Of a stretch of DNA of 64,000 nt, positions 17,053 to 25,382 are shown piece by piece. The position numbers were made by a program, and so were the translations under genes. The DNA is from Mucilaginibacter sp. KACC 22773. Its GTDB lineage: Bacteria > Bacteroidota > Bacteroidia > Sphingobacteriales > Sphingobacteriaceae. Positions within the stretch are counted from its first letter, which is position 1; the number at the start of each line of letters is the position of its first letter. The notes beneath the pieces are model-generated. The model worked only from the letters and a program-made list of their open reading frames with translations. It searched no databases and had not been told where the DNA came from. The DNA lies in the NCBI RefSeq assembly GCF_028736215.1, contig NZ_CP117883.1:5394001-5458000 (forward strand), in the 5' to 3' direction.

Positions 17053-18432
17053 ATGACCCAAAATCTTATTAAAACCTTAACACTGAGTGTTATCGGGGTT
17101 TTTAGCTTTTGCCTTGCAATTGCCCAGCCCCGGCTGCCGGAAGGCTACTTCTGGAAAAAGCTTCCAAACGGACTGGAAGTTGTTGTTATTGAAAATAGCA
17201 AAGTGCCTTTGGCTACCATTGAAATTGCCGTAAAAAACGGTGCTTATACCGAAGGTCCCGAATTCAGCGGCCTGTCGCACATGTTCGAGCATATGTTTTT
17301 TAAAGCCAACAAAGATTATCCAGACCAGGCATCATTTCTGAAACGTACGCAAGAACTTGGCGCCATATGGAATGGCACTACCGATGTAGAGCGCGTAAAC
17401 TATTTTTTTACTTTTGACAGGGATAGCCTTAGCGCAGGTTTAAAATTCATGAACGCAGCCATCCGCTTTCCTATTTACCGCGAGGAGGATATGAAAAAGG
17501 AACGTCCTGTTGTGGACGGCGAGTTTCAGCGTGCCGAAAGCGATCCGGGTTTCCAGTTATGGTACGGTATCCAGCAAAAGTTATGGGGCGACCTCATCAC
17601 CCGTAAAAATCCAATCGGTATTCACGAAGTGATTAACACCGCTACGCCCGAGAAAATGATGGTCATCAAAAACAAATATTATTTCCCTAACAACAGCTTG
17701 CTTACTATTTGCGGCGACGTAAAACATGATGCAGCTTTTGCCATGGCCGAAAAAATATTTGGCGATTGGGAAAGCAGTGGTTTCAACCCGCACGAAAAAT
17801 ATCCTATCCCGGCATTTAAGCCATTAACCCAAAAAGAATATTTTATTAAAGAAACCACCATAGCGCAAACACCATCAATGCAAATTTCATGGCAGGGGCC
17901 GTCATACCTTACCGATTCGGCATCTACCGTGGCTGCGGATTTGTTTGGCACTATTGTGGGTTTAAACTCGTCGAAACTACAGCAGGCTTTGGTTGATAAA
18001 GGGCTGGCAAGCAGCGTATATGTAAGCTACACAACCAGCAAATACGTTGGACCTATTGATATGGGTATTGAGCCGAACCCAACCAAACTTAAAGAATGCT
18101 ATGACGAGGTAATAAACCAGATAAGCCTATGGGCAAAGGATGATTACTACACCGACGAGCAACTGAAAGACGCAAAAGCTATATTATTGCGTAACAGCAT
18201 TCACCGTAAAGAAAAGCCATCAACCCTGGCCAGCCAGTTGAGTTACCAATGGTGTAGCACATCGCTCAATTTTGCTACCGACCTTGATAGTAATTACCAG
18301 AAAGTAACCCGTGCCGATATCAAAAAATTTGTGGATACCTATATCATCGGTAAACCATATGCGGCAGGCTTAATTATATCGCCCGATTTGAGTAAACAAC
18401 TGAATGCAGCTTCATTTTTTGTAGCTAAGTAA
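17053..18432 (+). CDS. M16-family zinc metallopeptidase (catalytic partner)
   Basis: This 459-aa secreted protein has a signal peptide (FSFCLAIAQP, about residue 24). It carries the inverted zinc motif HxxEH as HMFEH near residues 76-80, in the typical context GLSHMFEHMFFKAN, with the downstream Glu expected near residue 150 (VVDGEF). Two M16 domains of about 200 residues follow. The next gene, 16 bp downstream, encodes a homologue without the zinc motif. Bacteroidota M16 enzymes often work as such active/inactive heterodimers in the periplasm, degrading peptides. Confidence 0.92.
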   Translation: MTQNLIKTLTLSVIGVFSFCLAIAQPRLPEGYFWKKLPNGLEVVVIENSKVPLATIEIAVKNGAYTEGPEFSGLSHMFEHMFFKANKDYPDQASFLKRTQELGAIWNGTTDVERVNYFFTFDRDSLSAGLKFMNAAIRFPIYREEDMKKERPVVDGEFQRAESDPGFQLWYGIQQKLWGDLITRKNPIGIHEVINTATPEKMMVIKNKYYFPNNSLLTICGDVKHDAAFAMAEKIFGDWESSGFNPHEKYPIPAFKPLTQKEYFIKETTIAQTPSMQISWQGPSYLTDSASTVAADLFGTIVGLNSSKLQQALVDKGLASSVYVSYTTSKYVGPIDMGIEPNPTKLKECYDEVINQISLWAKDDYYTDEQLKDAKAILLRNSIHRKEKPSTLASQLSYQWCSTSLNFATDLDSNYQKVTRADIKKFVDTYIIGKPYAAGLIISPDLSKQLNAASFFVAK

Positions 18433-18448
18433 TTTAAAAGATCTTATC

Positions 18449-19786
18449 ATGATGAAGAAATATATGTTGGGCCTGCTGATTATAGCGGCGATAGGAAATA
18501 TAAAAACAGTACAGGCACAAAAAGCTGCTTACGAAACTTCGGTTGATGGCGTTAAGGTAATTGTACAGCCAAGCGGTAATGATATTGTAGAGATACAAAC
18601 CATTATTAAAGGCGGCGTACAAAACTACTCGGCCGAGAAAATGGGTATCGAATCTATGGCGATGAACGCCCTAACCGAATGCGGCACCCTTAAACACGAT
18701 AAAAACGCGTTTAAGGATATTCTGGATAAAGTTAGCTCAACCATTTACGGTTACAGCAACAAAAATTATTCGGTAGTACGCATGAACTGCATTAAAAGCG
18801 ATTTGGACGTTGTTTGGCCGCTATATGTTGAGGCCATGACCCAACCGCGTTTTGATGCCAAGGAGTTTGCCCGTATTAAACAGGACGCAATTACCAATTT
18901 AAAAAGCCTTGACTCCAGGCCGGATAATGCCATTGATAAGTTTGCCGATAAAGTTGCATTTGCAAATCGCGACTATGCCAAAGATCCGATGGGAACAGTA
19001 GACATACTGACCAAATTAACGCCCGAAGAAACCAAAGCTTATTATACGTCCATCTTCACCAAATCGCGCTTACTGATAGTTGTTGTGGCCGATCTTGATC
19101 AGGCTACTATCGAGGCCAGAGTAAAAGCGATGTTGGATGGTGTTAAAAAAGGCCCTGCTTTCGCGTTTAAAAAAGCATCATTCAAGGTTTACAAAAACAG
19201 CATTAATGTGGAGCAGCGCGATTTGGCCACCAACTATGTTGAAGGTATCACCAGCGGCCCTATCCCTGGCACTGAAGATTTTGACGCATTTAACGTAGCT
19301 ATGCGGATCTTCGCTAACCGCCATTTTTTAGATGTGCGTACCAATAATGGTTTATCATATGCACCGCAGGCCTGGTTTAGCGTTGGGCAAACATCAACCG
19401 CACGTTTTTCGGTATCAACCACGCAGCCAGATAAATATATAGCCGTGTTTGATAAGCTGGTTGATAAAGTAAAAACAGAAGGCTTTAAACCCGAAGAAGT
19501 AGCCAACATGAAGGTTACCTACCTAACCGGTTTTTATTATAAAAACGAAACCAATAGCGCCCAGGCATCATCTATCGCATCAAACGAAGTGTTATTTGAT
19601 AACTGGAAACGCTCATTAACTTTGGTTGATGATGTTAAAAAATTAACTGTTGAGCAGGTTAACAACGCCTTTAAAACCTACATCAACAATATTGTGTGGG
19701 TATACCAGGGCGACCCTAAAAAAGTAAACCAGGTTTTATACATCAACGGAACCCTGAACAAAGGCGAAAACGGTGTCAATCACTAA
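18449..19786 (+). CDS. M16-family peptidase-like protein, non-catalytic partner
   Basis: The 445-aa protein has a signal peptide (AAIGNIKTVQA, about residue 23) and two M16 folds (late motif RTNNGLSYAPQAWF near residue 300, typical of the R/Y substrate-binding segment). In the position of HxxEH it has GIESMAMNALTECG, so the zinc ligands are missing. It starts 16 bp after the catalytic M16 gene and is probably co-translated. The expected role is to complete the substrate chamber of the heterodimer. Confidence 0.9.
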   Translation: MMKKYMLGLLIIAAIGNIKTVQAQKAAYETSVDGVKVIVQPSGNDIVEIQTIIKGGVQNYSAEKMGIESMAMNALTECGTLKHDKNAFKDILDKVSSTIYGYSNKNYSVVRMNCIKSDLDVVWPLYVEAMTQPRFDAKEFARIKQDAITNLKSLDSRPDNAIDKFADKVAFANRDYAKDPMGTVDILTKLTPEETKAYYTSIFTKSRLLIVVVADLDQATIEARVKAMLDGVKKGPAFAFKKASFKVYKNSINVEQRDLATNYVEGITSGPIPGTEDFDAFNVAMRIFANRHFLDVRTNNGLSYAPQAWFSVGQTSTARFSVSTTQPDKYIAVFDKLVDKVKTEGFKPEEVANMKVTYLTGFYYKNETNSAQASSIASNEVLFDNWKRSLTLVDDVKKLTVEQVNNAFKTYINNIVWVYQGDPKKVNQVLYINGTLNKGENGVNH

Positions 19787-19802
19787 TTTAAGTCAAAATT
19801 AA

Positions 19803-19849
19803 AAAATCAAAAGTCAAAATTGCATAGCGGTTTTGGCTTTTGATTTTTA
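19803..19849. terminator. Bidirectional terminator between convergent genes
   Basis: AATCAAAAGTCAAAA and TTTTGGCTTTTGATT pair around an 11-base loop, with T-rich sequence on one side and A-rich on the other. It can end both the M16 operon and the opposing AI-2E family gene. Confidence 0.6.
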
Positions 19850-19896
19850 TAGCCTCCATTATATTGACCGCTTTGCTTCCTTTTTTGAATTTTTAC

Positions 19897-20994
19897 TTAC
19901 TTCACAGGTAGAATAACTTTCTTCCTCCTCTTCCATATATCGCCTTTATGGCGGGTGGGTACGGTGTCACCAAGTAGTTTGCCCCATGGTTTAAGGCCGT
20001 CTATCCGGTCGAAAATAATTTTCAACACGGCCAGGAACGGAATGGACAAGAACATGCCAGATAGTCCCCATAGCATATTACCCAAAAATACTACGATTAT
20101 AGACATGAGCGCGTTGATCTGAACCTTTGATGATACGATATTTGGTACCAGGATATTGTTATCAATGAACTGGATTACCAGGTAAGCCCCAATTACGCCC
20201 AATTGTGTCGAGTAGCCATCTTTGGTAACTGTAGCCATCAATACAGGCAAGGCTATGGCAATAATACCGCCTAAATAAGGCACCAGGTTAAGGATAGCGC
20301 CGATAACTCCAATCAGGATGCCATACTTTACACCAAGCAGTATAAGCGCCAGCGAATTCAGCGCCGCCACAATTATCATCTCAATTAACAAACCTATGAT
20401 ATAGCTTTGTACAGCGGCTTTGGTTTCCTGCAATACATCGGCTACGCGTTTGGAGTTCTCCTCAGAAAATACTTCGTAAAAAAAGTTGAGCAGTAAAGTT
20501 TTATAATAAAGTACCAGGAAAACATAAACCGGTATAATAAATACCAACCCAAATATACCTAATACCGAACCCAGGGTACTACCCAACAGTGATTGGCTGT
20601 TATTCATTGCCTCTTTAATAAGCAGGTTTTGCTTTTGTACGGGGTAACCAAAAGTTGTTGCCACCCATGATTGCGCCGAGGCCGAGATAGTTGCAAATTT
20701 TTGCTTCAGCACGGGCAGCGAATCGCCAAACTGGATTATTTGGGTAGATAGAAAATAAAACAACCCCGCTATGGCTATGGATGCCAACAACAAGGTAATG
20801 GAAATAGCTATTGCTTTAGGCACCTTTTTCTTTTCCAGCCAATTGCAAACCGGGTTCAACAAAATGGCGATAAATAAGGAGTATGCTACGGGTACAAAAA
20901 CATCGGCCAGCTGGTAAAATATGTAAACCAATAAAATGAGCCCGAACATGATAACGGTGCTCTTAAGATAAAACGGGTATTCTTTGGCAGGCAT
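19897..20994 (-). CDS. AI-2E family (PerM-like) membrane transporter
   Basis: The 365-aa protein has about eight membrane segments in the AI-2E/PerM arrangement. These are an N-terminal hairpin (LILLVYIFYQLADVFVPVAYSLFIAILLNPVC), a soluble coil-rich middle and a C-terminal block with LGVKYGILIGVIGAILNLVPYLGG, which carries the conserved NLVPYLG motif near residues 230-240. It ends with a hydrophilic tail. Members export autoinducer-2, other small molecules or sodium in exchange, so the substrate cannot be inferred. It is a single gene. Confidence 0.9.
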   Translation of the reverse strand: MPAKEYPFYLKSTVIMFGLILLVYIFYQLADVFVPVAYSLFIAILLNPVCNWLEKKKVPKAIAISITLLLASIAIAGLFYFLSTQIIQFGDSLPVLKQKFATISASAQSWVATTFGYPVQKQNLLIKEAMNNSQSLLGSTLGSVLGIFGLVFIIPVYVFLVLYYKTLLLNFFYEVFSEENSKRVADVLQETKAAVQSYIIGLLIEMIIVAALNSLALILLGVKYGILIGVIGAILNLVPYLGGIIAIALPVLMATVTKDGYSTQLGVIGAYLVIQFIDNNILVPNIVSSKVQINALMSIIVVFLGNMLWGLSGMFLSIPFLAVLKIIFDRIDGLKPWGKLLGDTVPTRHKGDIWKRRKKVILPVK

Positions 20995-21082
20995 AAAACA
21001 AGGTAATAAAGTATTACCAATTAATGGGTTAAACGCCCAATTGTTTTACGGATATTAAATGTTTATGCATTTAAAATAAAAA

Positions 21083-21116
21083 TGTCATTGCCTTTGGTCT
21101 AACAAAAGCAATGACA
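21083..21116 (-). terminator. Terminator of the GH2 gene
   Basis: TGTCATTGC and GCAATGACA form a strong stem with further TTTG/CAAA pairing. On the minus strand it is followed by ATTTTTATTTT. It lies 30-60 bp beyond the GH2 stop codon. Confidence 0.65.
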
Positions 21117-21144
21117 TATCGGTATTTCTTTAGATTTCGGTTGG

Positions 21145-23577
21145 TTATTTCGCAGTCAACGTAATTGTAGCAGCAGGCAAGCCTTTTGATGTTGCTGTAA
21201 ATGTAACGGCGCCTGCTTTTTCCTTTGCCTGTACAATGGCCAGTGCTAAGCCATGGAAAGCTTTACGGTACGATACCTTGAAAGAATCGTGTGTAACAGG
21301 ATCGCCGTTATCAACGCTGGCAACAAAGGCGGGGCCGCTTATTTTAAAGTCGACCAGGTTATCTGCATCGGGGACTACGTTGCCATCTTTATCCAATATT
21401 TTTACGGTGATGAACGACAGGTCTTTTCCGTCGGCTTTGATGAGTTTACGGTCGGCTGATAGTTCGACCCTGGCCGGTTCGCCGGCAGTATGGATAAGTT
21501 TGGTTAACACCACTTTACCATCCTTGCGCGATACCGCTTTAAGCGTACCTGGCTCATATTTTACACGCCACATGATGTGCAGATCGTCGCCGGTCTTCTT
21601 TTTGGTGCCTAATGATTTGCCGTTCAGGAAAAGCTCCACTTCATCGGCATTATTGTAATAAGCCCAAACGTCAACCATTTTGCCCGGAGTCCAGTTCCAG
21701 TGCGGGAAAATATGCAGTACCGGCTTATTTGTCCACTCGCTTTGATACATGTAGTACACATCTTTAGGGAAACCGGCTAAATCAACAATACCAAAGTACG
21801 AACTGCGCGACGGCCAGCTATATGGTGTAGGTTCACCTAAATAATCAAAGCCTGTCCAAATGAACATCCCCGAAAGGAAATCATATTTCTTCATCACCTT
21901 CCAGGTCATCTCATGGGTCGATCCCCATGGTGGTCGTACGTTGTCATAAGCCGATACATTATTACCTTCTCTTTCAAATGGTTTATCCCATTTTTCGGGC
22001 CATACACGAATGCTATCTGATGGCATCTCGTAAAATCCGCGTGTCTCCAGCCCGGATGTTGTCTCGGTGGCTATGAATTTTTTACCGGGGTAGCGGTCAT
22101 GAAAACCGGCATACTCCCCTTCATGGTAATTGTAACCCACTAAATCTAACGCGCCTGAAGCTATGATCTTATTTTTTGCATCCGGGTTATTGTTGGCTGC
22201 TGTAATAGGGCGGGTAGTATCAAGGCTATGCACTATTGCAGCAAGCTCCGGTGCTATCCTTAAAGCCGTGGAATCATGCTGTTGCGGAATTTCGTTACCA
22301 ATACTCCATATCATTACGCTGGGGTGATTACGGTCGCGCAGTACCTGGTCTTCTAAGTCGCGTTTATGCCATTCTTTAAAAAACAGGTGATAATCGTATT
22401 TAACTTTTTCCCATTCCCAGCAATCAAAGGCTTCATCCATTACAATGAAACCCATTTTATCGCAAAGATCAAGCAACTCCGGCGCTGGTGGATTGTGCGA
22501 GGTACGGATACCATTACAACCCATTGCTTTTAATATTTGCAACTGGCGCTCCAATGCGCGGGTGTTGATGGCCGCGCCAAGGCTACCCAGGTCATGATGA
22601 TCGCATACGCCTAAAATTTTCATGGCCTTACCATTTAAACTAAAGCCTTTATCCACATCAAAATTAAAATAACGGATGCCCACAGGGGTAGTATACTCGT
22701 CGATAACGGTTTTGCCAGATAGTACCTGCGTAACCGCTTTGTATAAATAAGGCTTATCAACACTCCACAGGGTTGGATTTTTTAATGCAAGGGTAGTATT
22801 TGTTTCAAATATGGTATCCTGTAATTGTGCTTTAGATGGTATTGAGCCGCCGCCTGCAACTGCTTTACCAAGGGCATCATATAATGTAGTTTTTACAACC
22901 AGCCCAGCAGCAGATGATCCGTGTTTTACGCTTACTTTGATATTTACTTTTGCCGATGCATTGCTTACATCTGTAGTGGTTACAAAGGTCCCCCAATGGT
23001 TAATAGCAGTTTTAGCGGTAGTAACGAGCCACACATTCCTGTAAATACCAGAACCGGAATACCAGCGCGAATTTGGCTGAACCGAATTATCAACCTTAAC
23101 AGCTATAACGTTATTACCGCCAAAATTTAGATACGGAGTTAGCTCATAGCGAAATGAAATATACCCATTAGGCCTGAAACCAAGCAGGTGCCCGTTAATC
23201 CACACTTTGCTTTTTTGGTAAACGCCGTCAAAATCAATGTATACCAATTTGCCTTTTGATGATGCCGGAACGGTAAATGATTTACGGTACCAGCCTATGC
23301 CACCCGGTAGTGCGCCACCTTCGGGTGTTGCAGGGTTATCTTTGCTGAATTTGCCTTCTACGCTCCAGTCATGGGGCAGGTTAAGGCTACGCCATTTGGC
23401 GTCGCTGGTGACGGGCTTTTCGGCATCAGCCACCTCGCCCAGGTTAAAGCGCCATCCTTTGTCAAAATCCAGTGTTTGACGGGTTTGCTGAGCAAACGAT
23501 TTGGCGCTAAAAAACAGCGCGACAAGCAACAGGCCACTAAGCTTAATGACCTTTTGGAAAGATTTTATAGCGTACAT
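21145..23577 (-). CDS. Glycoside hydrolase family 2 (beta-galactosidase-like), secreted
   Basis: The 810-aa exported protein (signal peptide ending FSAKSFAQ, about residue 29) has the GH2 order. The sugar-binding jelly roll comes first (LNLPHDWSVEGKF; GGIGWYRKSFTVP), then an Ig-like domain and a TIM barrel. The acid/base Glu lies in MIWSIGNEIP near residue 426 and the nucleophile Glu in FIATETTSG near residue 504. C-terminal DUF4982-like and Ig domains end the chain. KVWINGHLLGFRPNGY and RTSHNPPAPELLDLCD are classic GH2 segments. Likely substrate is a plant or host beta-galactoside or related glycan; specificity is not inferable. No SusCD pair is adjacent. Confidence 0.92.
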   Translation of the reverse strand: MYAIKSFQKVIKLSGLLLVALFFSAKSFAQQTRQTLDFDKGWRFNLGEVADAEKPVTSDAKWRSLNLPHDWSVEGKFSKDNPATPEGGALPGGIGWYRKSFTVPASSKGKLVYIDFDGVYQKSKVWINGHLLGFRPNGYISFRYELTPYLNFGGNNVIAVKVDNSVQPNSRWYSGSGIYRNVWLVTTAKTAINHWGTFVTTTDVSNASAKVNIKVSVKHGSSAAGLVVKTTLYDALGKAVAGGGSIPSKAQLQDTIFETNTTLALKNPTLWSVDKPYLYKAVTQVLSGKTVIDEYTTPVGIRYFNFDVDKGFSLNGKAMKILGVCDHHDLGSLGAAINTRALERQLQILKAMGCNGIRTSHNPPAPELLDLCDKMGFIVMDEAFDCWEWEKVKYDYHLFFKEWHKRDLEDQVLRDRNHPSVMIWSIGNEIPQQHDSTALRIAPELAAIVHSLDTTRPITAANNNPDAKNKIIASGALDLVGYNYHEGEYAGFHDRYPGKKFIATETTSGLETRGFYEMPSDSIRVWPEKWDKPFEREGNNVSAYDNVRPPWGSTHEMTWKVMKKYDFLSGMFIWTGFDYLGEPTPYSWPSRSSYFGIVDLAGFPKDVYYMYQSEWTNKPVLHIFPHWNWTPGKMVDVWAYYNNADEVELFLNGKSLGTKKKTGDDLHIMWRVKYEPGTLKAVSRKDGKVVLTKLIHTAGEPARVELSADRKLIKADGKDLSFITVKILDKDGNVVPDADNLVDFKISGPAFVASVDNGDPVTHDSFKVSYRKAFHGLALAIVQAKEKAGAVTFTATSKGLPAATITLTAK

Positions 23578-23893
23578 AAAGGCAACAATTGGATTAAATG
23601 TAATTACGACACTAAATTATAAATAATTGTGGGATTTAGAAATAAAGAACCTTTCATCCTAACGCACGAAAGAATGACAAGCTTCATTTTCTGTCATCCT
23701 GAGCGATAGCGAAGGATCTATTGTACGCCATGCATAACCGCCAACAAAGTTCGCGAATAGATCCTTCGTGCCTCAGGATGACAGTCTTTTATTTTTGAAT
23801 GTAATTTCCCCGTTCCAAGTTTCTCGAAATTTTACCACTCAGAATAACAGTAGTATAAACTACAACCGGACGGGACATGGTATGGTGAAACGA
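23578..23893. other. Intergenic region with a palindromic repeat
   Basis: This 316-bp gap between the GH2 start and the plug-protein stop holds the palindromic element at 23691-23784 and the GH2 promoter region. No gene is visible. Confidence 0.6.
23691..23784. repeat. Palindromic dispersed element (CTGTCATCCTGAG type)
   Basis: About 94 bp with inverted ends: CTGTCATCCTGAG...CGAAGGATCTATT pairs with AATAGATCCTTCG...CTCAGGATGACAG. It lies entirely between genes and has no coding capacity, like REP/MITE-type elements common in Bacteroidota. Confidence 0.75.
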
Positions 23894-25144
23894 TTACTTC
23901 TTCATGGTATTCACCATACTAAACCCTACCAGTTCGTCCCAGCGGGCCGTTGCGGGGCGGTAGTAAACCAGTAACTGGTAATCGTTTTCGGTTTCAAAGT
24001 GGCTACCTTCAATGGGTACATCGTCGGCTTTTTTAGTTGCGTTGTCAACCCAAACATATTCGTAATCATATACGCCCTGCTTTAGCAACAGGTTGATATA
24101 ATAGCGGCCATTCTCGTCGCGTGTAAGTTTACTGCGTTCGTCAATTTTGTAATCGTTAAACATACCTACAATGTATGGCGTGCCGTCGTTCCCCGTGGTA
24201 TTTGCGGCCAGGCTAAAATAAACGCGGGCATATTCAGCGTCGTTACGTGGGTCGCTGCCGTCCTGGTTCAGGATATAAAACTTCCCGTTGTTATCAAAGT
24301 ACTGCACATAATTGGGATTATTGCGCCACGGATCGCCAATCAGCACCACTATGTTGGCGGTATCTTTATAAATCCTGGCCACCCTTTGCGAATTGAGCTT
24401 AAGCGTACGCAAATCAAACAGCCTGAATTCGTTACGGCCCTGGAAATCGTTAATAGCTACATCATTATAAACTAACGAAGTGCCGCGGATATTGGTAGGT
24501 CGGGTATTTAAAATACCCGTTGATATACGTGCATTTTGCATTACAAAAACCCGGATATCATAAGATGGATTTTGCACCCTAAGGCTCCCATAGTCGACAG
24601 TGAAGTTTAACTTTTGATTGGTTTGGCGAGTTTGCGTACTTGGCGAAGCAAGCGTATTGGCCGCAATTGAAACCTTTTGACCCACCACGTATAAACGCCG
24701 GGTAAGGATCATTTTGGATTGATCGCCATCCTCATAAACCTTCAGGATGTAATTGCCGGATATTTTGGGCGCGATATTATCATTAGGGATCTGCTGCTCG
24801 TAATGCGTATATTTTTGGAACGTACCTATGGAGTAGCTGAAGGTATAAAACCTATCGTCCTGGAAATTTTGCAGGTACTCGGCCGGCGAAAGGTTTGAAG
24901 AGTTCCAGTTGGCATCACAATGCTCTATAGTGTAATTGTAATTGCGGGTGCCGCCACGCAGGTCGTCAAAAGCCAAAAGTACTTTATCATCGCTGCCCAG
25001 GTTTATAACCGGGAACAGCTGCTTGCCTGTGCCGTTAAACTCCACACTTTTAATGGCTGGGTTGTAGACATTGTTATCGTAAGGGGATTGGGCAAGGGTT
25101 TGAAGGGAGAGGCAGGTGAAGAAGAAAAAGTAAACTATCCTCAA
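23894..25144 (-). CDS. Type IX secretion system plug-domain (DUF5103) protein
   Basis: The product matches the DUF5103/T9SS plug family: an N-terminal beta domain (YNPAIKSVEFNG; LLAFDDLRGGTRNYNYTIEHCDANW), a middle domain (IRVFVMQNARISTGIL) and a C-terminal region (GVYDYEYVWVDNATKKAD; DYQLLVYYRPATARWDELVG). Plug closes the SprA channel on the periplasmic/outer-membrane side. I prefer a TTG start at 25142-25144, directly before a clear signal peptide (IVYFFFFTCLSLQTLAQS). The only upstream ATG, at 25253-25255, would add about 37 residues translated from a palindromic repeat (25154-25246), so that repeat probably replaced the native leader. Confidence 0.85.
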   Translation of the reverse strand: MRIVYFFFFTCLSLQTLAQSPYDNNVYNPAIKSVEFNGTGKQLFPVINLGSDDKVLLAFDDLRGGTRNYNYTIEHCDANWNSSNLSPAEYLQNFQDDRFYTFSYSIGTFQKYTHYEQQIPNDNIAPKISGNYILKVYEDGDQSKMILTRRLYVVGQKVSIAANTLASPSTQTRQTNQKLNFTVDYGSLRVQNPSYDIRVFVMQNARISTGILNTRPTNIRGTSLVYNDVAINDFQGRNEFRLFDLRTLKLNSQRVARIYKDTANIVVLIGDPWRNNPNYVQYFDNNGKFYILNQDGSDPRNDAEYARVYFSLAANTTGNDGTPYIVGMFNDYKIDERSKLTRDENGRYYINLLLKQGVYDYEYVWVDNATKKADDVPIEGSHFETENDYQLLVYYRPATARWDELVGFSMVNTMKK

Positions 25145-25153
25145 AAACCGAGC

Positions 25154-25246
25154 GTCATTGCGAGGCACGAAGCAATCCCCGATATGCAAAGTGGCCTTGC
25201 AAGGTTGCCTTGTATAGTTGGGGATTGCTTCGTACCTCGCAATGAC
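25154..25246. repeat. Palindromic dispersed element (GTCATTGCGAGG type), copy 1
   Basis: A 93-bp inverted repeat: GTCATTGCGAGGCACGAAGC at one end and its near complement GCTTCGTACCTCGCAATGAC at the other. It abuts the 5' end of the plug-domain gene. Related copies are at 25281-25362 and 55172-55254. Confidence 0.85.
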
Positions 25247-25280
25247 GGGTTTCATAGATATATTTTACTTTAAAACTATC

Positions 25281-25362
25281 TCATTGCGAGCGCAGCGTGG
25301 CAATCTCTTCGGGTGCAAAACGAATATGCACAATTCGCGATTGCTTCGTTCCTCGCAATGAC
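25281..25362. repeat. Palindromic dispersed element (GTCATTGCGAGG type), copy 2
   Basis: An 82-bp diverged relative: left arm TCATTGCGAGCGCAGCGTGG, right arm ATTGCTTCGTTCCTCGCAAT. It is only 34 bp from copy 1, so the two form a tandem pair between the plug-domain and ABC-F genes. Confidence 0.8.
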
Positions 25363-25382
25363 ATGTTTCTGGTATGTAATAC

